The notes beneath the pieces are model-generated. The model had not been told where the DNA came from. It saw nothing but the letters and a program-made list of their open reading frames with translations, and ran no database searches. Positions 4,950 to 10,251 of a DNA stretch of 10,251 nucleotides are shown in pieces. Position numbers and translations under genes: made by a program. The stretch is from Candidatus Latescibacterota bacterium. GTDB taxonomy: Bacteria > Latescibacterota > UBA2968 > GCA-2709665. The stretch covers positions 1 through 10,251 of the forward strand of contig JASLMQ010000069.1 of NCBI GenBank assembly GCA_030746455.1. The letters are read 5' to 3'. Position 1 is the stretch's first letter. Every line of letters starts with the position of its first letter.

Positions 4950-7148
4950 ATGGTTCGCGAGGATGTGAGGCGTCATCTGGCGTTGTGTGCAGTGCTTGTT
5001 CTGGCTGCGGGGCTGCGCGTGCCGGGTCTGGACTACGGGCTGCCCGAGCTGTATGGGGAAGCCACCCCGATGCGTCGGGCCTGGGAGATGTGGGGCTGGG
5101 AGGGCCGGGGGTTCGATCTCAACCCCCACTTCTTCCACTATCCGGCCCTCACCTTCTACGTCCACCTGCTGGGGCAGGCCATCGCCTACGGCATCGGCCG
5201 GTTGACCGGCGCGTTCGCCTCCGTGGGGGATATGTACGTCCTCTACCAGCAGGATCCGACCTTCATCGTGCTCCTGGGGAGGGGCATCAACGTCGGCTTC
5301 GGCCTGGCCGCCGTGGCTCTGGTCGCCCGGCTGGGCCGGCTCCTGTGGGGGGACGCCGTGGGGCTGGCTGCCGCCGCGGTCCTCGCCGCGTTGCCCGAGC
5401 ACGTCTCTTCCAGCCGCATCATCGCGGTGGACACCCCCCTGACGGCCTTCACCGTGCTGGCACTCATCGGCGCGTGCAGGGTTCACGAGTCGGGCGGGAT
5501 GCGCCAGGCCCTGTGGTGCGGGCTCTGGGTGGGGCTGGCCGCTTCCTGCAAGTATACCGGTGCGCTGCTGGCGGTCCCCTTCCTGGCCGCCTATCTCCTT
5601 CAGGCCCACCGCCGCGGGATCTCGCCCCTGCGAGCCCTCGCAAGCGCCCAGCCCTGGGCCGCGGGTGGCGTGGCACTGGTCGCGTTCCTCCTCACCAGCC
5701 CCTTCTGTCTCCTGGATGCAGGCACCTTCTGGCAGCATTTCTCCTACGAGCGCTTCCACATGGCGCGCGGCCACTTCGGCATCGATCCGGCGGCTGCGCC
5801 GGTCACCTACGCCAGGGAGCTCTGGCGCAATTTCGGCATCCTCCTGATGCCGTTCCTGCTTCTGGGGGCAGGCGCTCGCGTGGCACGGCTGAAGCAGGAC
5901 CTGCGGTGGGTCCCCCTTCTGGTCTTCTGCCTGGGCTACCTGGTCCTGATCTCCACCTGGTCGATGCAGGCCCCCCACTATCTGATGCCGGCCCTGCCGG
6001 GCCTGGCGCTCTTCGCCGCGGCGGGCGTGTGGGATCTCCGGGAAGGGATCACACAGCGGGTGGCCTTGCCCCGCTGGGCCTCGCCCGGGCTTCTCGTGAT
6101 CCTGCTTATCGTCCCCATGGCGTGGTCTGCCGCCAGAAACGTGCGCGCCACATCGGGACCCGACACGCGAGCCCTCGCACGCCAGTGGATCCAAACCCAC
6201 GTCCCCAAGGGATCCCTCATCGCAAGGGAACACTACACGCCCGAGCTGCCAGAGGCCTACGCGGCCGGGACGGTGCCCATGCTCACCGTTACCCCCGAAT
6301 TCACGGCGCCCTACTACGACCTCCGCTGGTACGCCGACTTCGATTACTTCCTGTCCAGCACCGGCGTGGCGCGTCGCTATCTGGCCGACCCGACGCGCTT
6401 CCCGGATCATGTCGCATTCTACACGGATCTGGAGACCCGATGGCAGCTCGCCGTTCGGTTCGCTCCCGGCCCTGCCGCCGGACCCGAGGTCCTCATCTAC
6501 CGCAATCCCGACCGCGCCTCTCGCAGGCCTGATGATCTGCTCGATCCGGATCTGTACCGCAAGCTGGGCAGGTTCAGCACGGACTATGACCGCCAGTTCC
6601 TGGGCCAGATGGGATCTCTCTTTGGCCGCAAGGGATGGTACGCGAAGGCCAGGGACGTGTGCACCTGGCAGCTCCGCGTCGATCCGCAGAACCCGGTGGA
6701 TGCGCTCACTCGCCTGGGATACTTCGACTACATGCGCAGGAACTACGAAGGGGCGATCGACGCGTGGGAGCTCGCGGTTGGAGCGGACAGCGCGGAAGCA
6801 AAGGTCCACGCGAACCTGGGGGCGGCCTACTACCGCACCGGGGACACCCCGCGGGCGGTCGCCATCCTCGAGAAGGGCCTTCGCGACGTGCCGGACGACC
6901 CGGAGATCCCCCGCAACCTCGCGGCGATCTACTGGGAGCTCAAAGGGCCCAGGGCCTCCGTGGAGGTCCTCGAGCGGGTTCTCCCCCGATTCTCGGTGAA
7001 CGCCGAGTTCCACGAGACCCTTGCAGCCAGCCACGTCGCGCTCGGAGATACCACAGAGGGGATCCAGTACTATGAGGAGGCCATCCGGCTTGCCCCGGGC
7101 CGGGAGGACCTGAAAGCCCGGCTCGAGGCCATCTGCCCCTCCCCATGA
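4950..7148 (+). CDS. GT-C fold (PMT_2/ArnT-like) membrane glycosyltransferase with C-terminal TPR domain
   Basis: Integral membrane enzyme, 732 aa, probably moving a sugar from a polyprenyl-phosphate donor to a protein, lipid or glycan on the outer face of the inner membrane. TM1 is about 9-25. The first outer loop has YGEATPMRRAWEMW (E37 at the place of the acidic catalytic motif) and HFFHYPALTFYV, like the YPPL segment of the family. About ten more hydrophobic helices run to residue ~412. A soluble part (about 415-560, RALARQWIQTHVPKGSLI) is followed by four to five TPRs (about 563-730; e.g. NLGAAYYRTGDTPRAVAILEKGL). The ATG at 4950 follows CAGGAG; a longer TTG start at 4896 lies on the -10 box and is rejected. 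It stands alone, so donor and acceptor are unknown. Family confident, substrate not. Confidence 0.88.
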   Translation: MVREDVRRHLALCAVLVLAAGLRVPGLDYGLPELYGEATPMRRAWEMWGWEGRGFDLNPHFFHYPALTFYVHLLGQAIAYGIGRLTGAFASVGDMYVLYQQDPTFIVLLGRGINVGFGLAAVALVARLGRLLWGDAVGLAAAAVLAALPEHVSSSRIIAVDTPLTAFTVLALIGACRVHESGGMRQALWCGLWVGLAASCKYTGALLAVPFLAAYLLQAHRRGISPLRALASAQPWAAGGVALVAFLLTSPFCLLDAGTFWQHFSYERFHMARGHFGIDPAAAPVTYARELWRNFGILLMPFLLLGAGARVARLKQDLRWVPLLVFCLGYLVLISTWSMQAPHYLMPALPGLALFAAAGVWDLREGITQRVALPRWASPGLLVILLIVPMAWSAARNVRATSGPDTRALARQWIQTHVPKGSLIAREHYTPELPEAYAAGTVPMLTVTPEFTAPYYDLRWYADFDYFLSSTGVARRYLADPTRFPDHVAFYTDLETRWQLAVRFAPGPAAGPEVLIYRNPDRASRRPDDLLDPDLYRKLGRFSTDYDRQFLGQMGSLFGRKGWYAKARDVCTWQLRVDPQNPVDALTRLGYFDYMRRNYEGAIDAWELAVGADSAEAKVHANLGAAYYRTGDTPRAVAILEKGLRDVPDDPEIPRNLAAIYWELKGPRASVEVLERVLPRFSVNAEFHETLAASHVALGDTTEGIQYYEEAIRLAPGREDLKARLEAICPSP

Positions 7149-7156
7149 ATGGCAAA

Positions 7157-7179
7157 GGCGCCCCTTCCTCCGGGGCGCC
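7157..7179. terminator. GC hairpin between convergent genes
   Basis: GGCGCCCC (7157-7164) and GGGGCGCC (7172-7179) form a perfect 8-bp stem with a 7-base loop. It lies 8 bases after the glycosyltransferase stop and 35 bases after the end of the aminotransferase gene on the other strand. The minus strand has TTTGCCATT after the stem; the plus strand has no T-run. Probably a shared terminator, better for the minus strand. Confidence 0.6.
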
Positions 7180-7214
7180 CCGTCCATCTGGCCTGCGGTC
7201 TGCCCGATCGGTCC

Positions 7215-8330
7215 CTACTGCTGGGCCTCCCGTATACACTCCGCCAGGAGCGGAATCCCCTCCCTGATCTTGTCCAGCGACGCGTACCCGAAGGCCAGGC
7301 GAACGTAGGGCACGTCCTTGTGGTGGACGTGGAACGCCTTCCCGGTCGCATACTCGATGCCGGACGACTCGGAGGCCCGCTCGCATGCCTCCCGGTCAGT
7401 CCCATCGGGAATCTTCACCCAGATGAAGAGCCCGCCCCTGGGCCTGCTGAACCACTCGAACGCATCGGGAGATCGCGCGAGCATCTCGAACATCAGATCG
7501 CGCTTCTGCTTCACGATCAGGTTGATCTTCGTCACGTGCGTCCACAGCTCTTCCCGGAAGAACTCGTACACGACCGCGCTGGCCAGCGTGCTGATGCCGC
7601 AGTCCCGGCGGTAGCTCAGGATCTGGCGGAAGAGGGGATCCGGTGCGGCGAAGCACCCCAGCCGCAATCCCGGTCCGAGGATCTTCGAGAGCGACTCGAT
7701 GTGGATGACAGGGGCATCGGCCTCCAGCGTCCACAGCGCCGGAACGTGGCAGGGCTCGTAGGTGGTGTCCGCGTAGCAGTGGTCCTCGACCACGGGGATC
7801 TCGAACCGTGCGGCGATGTCGAGCAGCTCTCGCCGGCGTTCGAGGGGCATGATCGAACCCGTCGGATTCTGGTAGGTCGCGAGGACGTAGATGAACTTCG
7901 GCTTTCTACCCCGGTCGCTCAGATCGGAGACGGCATCCTCGAGCGCGTCCATCCGCATGCCATCTTCGTCCAGCGGGATGCCGACCAGCTCCGCACGCTC
8001 GTGGGCATAGGCGCTGATCGTTCCCGAGTAGGAGAACTCCTCCATCACGATCGGGTCTCCGGGGGACTCCACGAACGCCTGGGCCATCAGGGTCACCGCC
8101 TGCATCGATCCCGTGGTGAGCGCAACCCGCTCAACGGGCAGCGGGACGCCCTCCCGCTCGAGGAACCGGTCCGACATCAGCCGGCGCAACGGTTCGTAGC
8201 CCAGCTCCCCCGGGTAGAGAGCCAGCTCGTCGCCCAGTTCGGGCAGAATCCGCATCGCCGCCTCCGCCAGTCCCCTGTTGGGGAGGGATTCCGGGTCGGG
8301 CCTTCCGCTGCCGAAAGGATAGGTTGCCAT
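7215..8330 (-). CDS. Fold-type I PLP-dependent aminotransferase (2-aminoadipate/MocR-domain type)
   Basis: Cytosolic pyridoxal-phosphate aminotransferase, 371 aa, class I/II family, like LysN-type 2-aminoadipate transaminases and the aminotransferase half of MocR regulators but without their DNA-binding domain. Visible landmarks: LYPGELGYEPLRRLM (38-52), TTGSMQA (72-78, phosphate contact), YQNPTG (N155), VVEDHCYAD (D183 to the PLP ring nitrogen, Y186), the PLP lysine in SLSKILGPGLRLG (K216, R223) and RPRGGLFIWVKI. The ATG at 8330 has GGAG 8 bases upstream; a TTG at 8348 is a poorer start. It follows the Ntn hydrolase gene by 109 bases on the same strand with a hairpin between, so it is likely co-transcribed at a reduced level. 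Substrate unknown; broad amino-donor use is typical. Confidence 0.92.
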   Translation of the reverse strand: MATYPFGSGRPDPESLPNRGLAEAAMRILPELGDELALYPGELGYEPLRRLMSDRFLEREGVPLPVERVALTTGSMQAVTLMAQAFVESPGDPIVMEEFSYSGTISAYAHERAELVGIPLDEDGMRMDALEDAVSDLSDRGRKPKFIYVLATYQNPTGSIMPLERRRELLDIAARFEIPVVEDHCYADTTYEPCHVPALWTLEADAPVIHIESLSKILGPGLRLGCFAAPDPLFRQILSYRRDCGISTLASAVVYEFFREELWTHVTKINLIVKQKRDLMFEMLARSPDAFEWFSRPRGGLFIWVKIPDGTDREACERASESSGIEYATGKAFHVHHKDVPYVRLAFGYASLDKIREGIPLLAECIREAQQ

Positions 8331-8350
8331 CGTTCTTACTCCAAGCAAAG

Positions 8351-8382
8351 GGTCCTTCGCCGCCGATGGGCAACGAAGGACC
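8351..8382 (-). terminator. Intercistronic hairpin, possible attenuator/terminator
   Basis: GGTCCTTCG and CGAAGGACC form a perfect 9-bp stem with a 14-base loop. On the minus strand CTTTGCTTGG follows, a weak T-run, then the aminotransferase Shine-Dalgarno. It lies between the Ntn hydrolase stop and the aminotransferase start, so it may partly stop transcription or protect the upstream mRNA end. I see no promoter between it and the aminotransferase. Confidence 0.5.
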
Positions 8383-8439
8383 GGAACCCGCGAATCTCGT
8401 CTTACGACCGGGCATCTGCGCCCCGTATCGGTCTCGCTC

Positions 8440-10029
8440 TCAATATCCCTTCTCTCGTCCCCCCTGCATTCGGGGATCGAGTACCGCAGTCAGCTCACCC
8501 GATTCGTCGACCTCGATCGCGCGCACCTTCGCCGCGGCCCCCCCCTGCCTGACCGTGTACCCGACCTCCTTGAGGTACTGTGGCGCCGCCTCGCCGAACT
8601 CCTCGTCGATCCGGACCCACTCGTTCCCTTCCGAGTGCACCCTCCCCGCCGAGACCGCCCAATCGATGTCCTCCTGCAGCACCAGTCGCCTCGCCAGCAC
8701 CTGGAAGACGGATGACGGAATCCGAGTTCCTCCCGAAGCCCCGATCGTCAGGAACGGGTTCCGATCCCTGAGAACGATGGTGGGGCACATGTTCATCACG
8801 GGCATCTTGCCCGGGCCCACCGAGTTGGGCAGCCCCGATCCCGGATCGAACCGGGACATCCCGCCGTTCATCAACAGGCCCATCCGCGGGAGGGTCACAA
8901 ACGACCCGAAGGACGGGCCGTGGGTCAGGGTCAGGGAGACCATGTTCCGCTCTTCGTCCACAACCGACAGGTGGACCGTTCCGCCCACGCCCAGCGGACG
9001 GAGCAGACACTGGCCGTGCTTGCCCTCCGATACGAGGTCGGCGACCTCCTTCCCCGCGGCCCCGATGCTCACATCAGAGAGGAGCATTTCCACCGGCACG
9101 TCCACCGTGCGGGGGTCGCCGAAATGCCGGTATCGGTCGAGCCAGGCGTTTCGCATCGCCTCGGTCATGCCGTGGGCGAGCCGTGCCGCGTCCCGCTCCC
9201 ACACGTCGAGCTCAACCACCTCAGCGATCCGGCACATCTGCAGCAGGCTCACGCCGGCGCCGCAGAGGGGAGCGCTGTAGAGATCACAACCCGCGCACTG
9301 CACGTGGACCGGCTCCACGAGACGGGGCTCATAGGCCTCCATGTCTTCCTTCGACAGTATGCCGCCGTTGTCCTGAACGTGCTTCACGATGCGGTCGGCG
9401 ATCCGGCCCTTGTAGAACTCGTCGACGCCCTTATCTGCGATCTGTTCCAGAAGCTTACCGAGATTGGGATTCTTGAGCCGGTCGCCGGACGAGGCAGGCG
9501 CGTCGTCCAGCAGAAGGAGACGAGACGTTTCAGGGAACTCCCTGATCTGCTTCTCGCACGCCTCGATCCTGCTCGCAAGCGTGGCCGAGACCCGGAAGCC
9601 GTTCTGACAGGCCCGGATGGTGGGGGCCAATGCGTCGGCCATGGTCGTGGTGCCGAACCGCTCGAGCGCCATGGCCAGCCCGGCGAGAACGCCCGGCACC
9701 GATATCGCAAGGTGGCCCACGGAATTCGAACGACCTCTAACCGTGGACCCGTATCGCCCGTCCGAGCGCACGACCTCGTACATCTTCGAAGAAGCGGCCC
9801 CCGGCGCAACCGTGTTGAAGTCGATGCACCTCACCTCTCCGCCCGTGTAGATCAGCATCACGCCGCCGTACCCGCCGAATCCCGTGGCGTGGGGTGCCAG
9901 CACACCCGCCAGCAGGGCGGCCGTCACGGCCGCATCGACCGCATTGCCGCCCTTCTTCAACACGTTGACCGCCGCGGTATCCGCTTCGGGTTGTCCCACC
10001 ACTGCGCCATGCCCAAACGTCGATGCCAC
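8440..10029 (-). CDS. Gamma-glutamyltransferase-family Ntn hydrolase with altered substrate pocket
   Basis: Self-cleaving Ntn hydrolase of the GGT family, 529 aa. The large-subunit start KGGNAVDAAVTAALL and HATGFGGYGG (47-56) are typical. Cleavage should occur before the catalytic Thr351 (GG-TVHLSVVD), giving a ~179-residue small subunit. The oxyanion glycines G433-G434 (ASGGTRIP) are present. Compared from memory with E. coli GGT, the gamma-glutamyl contacts are changed: R114 to N72 (DFNTVAP), N411 to G371, D433 to R393 (NGGMSRF), S462/S463 to M412/N413. No signal peptide, so cytoplasmic, unlike secreted GGT. GTG start with AAGGGGGG about 10 bases away and an in-frame TGA two codons upstream. 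It resembles the YwrD/HpxW-like branch rather than glutathione GGT; amide hydrolysis is likely, substrate unknown. It leads a unit with the aminotransferase. Confidence 0.9.
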   Translation of the reverse strand: MASTFGHGAVVGQPEADTAAVNVLKKGGNAVDAAVTAALLAGVLAPHATGFGGYGGVMLIYTGGEVRCIDFNTVAPGAASSKMYEVVRSDGRYGSTVRGRSNSVGHLAISVPGVLAGLAMALERFGTTTMADALAPTIRACQNGFRVSATLASRIEACEKQIREFPETSRLLLLDDAPASSGDRLKNPNLGKLLEQIADKGVDEFYKGRIADRIVKHVQDNGGILSKEDMEAYEPRLVEPVHVQCAGCDLYSAPLCGAGVSLLQMCRIAEVVELDVWERDAARLAHGMTEAMRNAWLDRYRHFGDPRTVDVPVEMLLSDVSIGAAGKEVADLVSEGKHGQCLLRPLGVGGTVHLSVVDEERNMVSLTLTHGPSFGSFVTLPRMGLLMNGGMSRFDPGSGLPNSVGPGKMPVMNMCPTIVLRDRNPFLTIGASGGTRIPSSVFQVLARRLVLQEDIDWAVSAGRVHSEGNEWVRIDEEFGEAAPQYLKEVGYTVRQGGAAAKVRAIEVDESGELTAVLDPRMQGGREKGY

Positions 10030-10110
10030 GAATCAAAGCCCCCCTTTTAGCCGATCCCGGGTCGCGCCCCAAGACTGCTCGGGCGCGCGAATTTCGTTGT
10101 GAGTCCGTTC

Positions 10111-10139
10111 ATGATATAGGGGCAGTCCTTCCTGGTCAA
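10111..10139 (-). promoter_or_regulatory. Promoter of the Ntn hydrolase-aminotransferase unit
   Basis: Minus-strand TTGACC (10139-10134) and TATCAT (10116-10111) each match consensus at 5 of 6 positions with a 17-base spacer. The start is expected near 10104, leaving a ~75-base leader before the GTG at 10029. The sequence from 10140 to 10251 holds no gene; a 7-bp hairpin (CGATCTT/GGGATCG-like, with one G-T pair) lies near the window end at about 10231-10248. Confidence 0.68.
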
Positions 10140-10251
10140 GCGGTTTTTGCCACAAACGGCGTCCTGGGAGGCAGTTCTGCCGCAACGGTTTGCTAGTGTC
10201 TCGTCCCGGAAATAGATTTACATAATCGTTCGATCTTCTGAAGGATCGACT

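Noticed and set aside
4791..7187. 798-codon open frame on the minus strand
   Set aside because: It is opposite the glycosyltransferase, runs through the mrp promoter region and is Gly/Pro/Arg/His-rich with no hydrophobic pattern; a shadow.
8324..10050. Two long plus-strand frames (318 and 376 codons)
   Set aside because: Both are antisense to the Ntn hydrolase, whose catalytic motifs are plain; their products show shadow-type composition.
1..10251. CRISPR arrays, tRNA or rRNA genes, insertion sequences, phage or toxin-antitoxin genes
   Set aside because: I saw no regularly spaced repeats, tRNA-like cloverleaf, transposase or target-site duplications.

Overview
The window is GC-rich DNA from a Gram-negative bacterium. 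The evidence is a tripartite-type RND pump with a lipid-anchored periplasmic adaptor, a GT-C glycosyltransferase, sigma70-like promoters and strong Shine-Dalgarno sites. The Asp/Ser/Thr/Lys-rich linker of the adaptor, the D-N form of the RND proton-relay motif and a glycosyltransferase with TPR repeats would suit a poorly cultured FCB-type lineage (for example Gemmatimonadota, Latescibacterota or Eisenbacteria). That placement is a guess from style, not a match.

Layout. (1) 1-3450, minus strand: an efflux operon. It begins with a small one-helix membrane protein whose reading frame is broken near 3340. Then come an RND adaptor lipoprotein (3129-1915) and an RND inner-membrane transporter (1816 to beyond base 1, first 605 residues only). 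(2) 3451-3954: 504 bases without a convincing protein gene but full of signals on the minus strand. These are a promoter (3852-3878), a perfect 7+8+7 palindrome just downstream of it (3820-3841), a folded segment, and a strong intrinsic terminator (3686-3724). Together they look like a ~160-nt RNA or a leader attenuator ahead of the pump operon, which is the most unusual thing in the window. (3) 3955-4761, minus: a short Mrp/ApbC Fe-S carrier ATPase with a GTG start. It diverges from (4) 4950-7148, plus: a polytopic GT-C glycosyltransferase with C-terminal TPRs. A back-to-back promoter pair lies between them. (5) 7157-7179: a GC hairpin between convergent genes. (6) 8330-7215 and 10029-8440, minus: a probable two-gene unit of a gamma-glutamyltransferase-family Ntn hydrolase followed by a fold-type I PLP aminotransferase, with a clear promoter upstream (10111-10139).

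How they work together. Adaptor and transporter form the periplasmic and inner-membrane parts of an efflux pump; the outer-membrane channel is not in the window. The Ntn hydrolase keeps its catalytic Thr and oxyanion glycines but has lost the residues that hold the gamma-glutamyl group in the E. coli enzyme. It probably cleaves another amide, and the aminotransferase may process the amino acid released. Mrp and the glycosyltransferase appear to be independent units.
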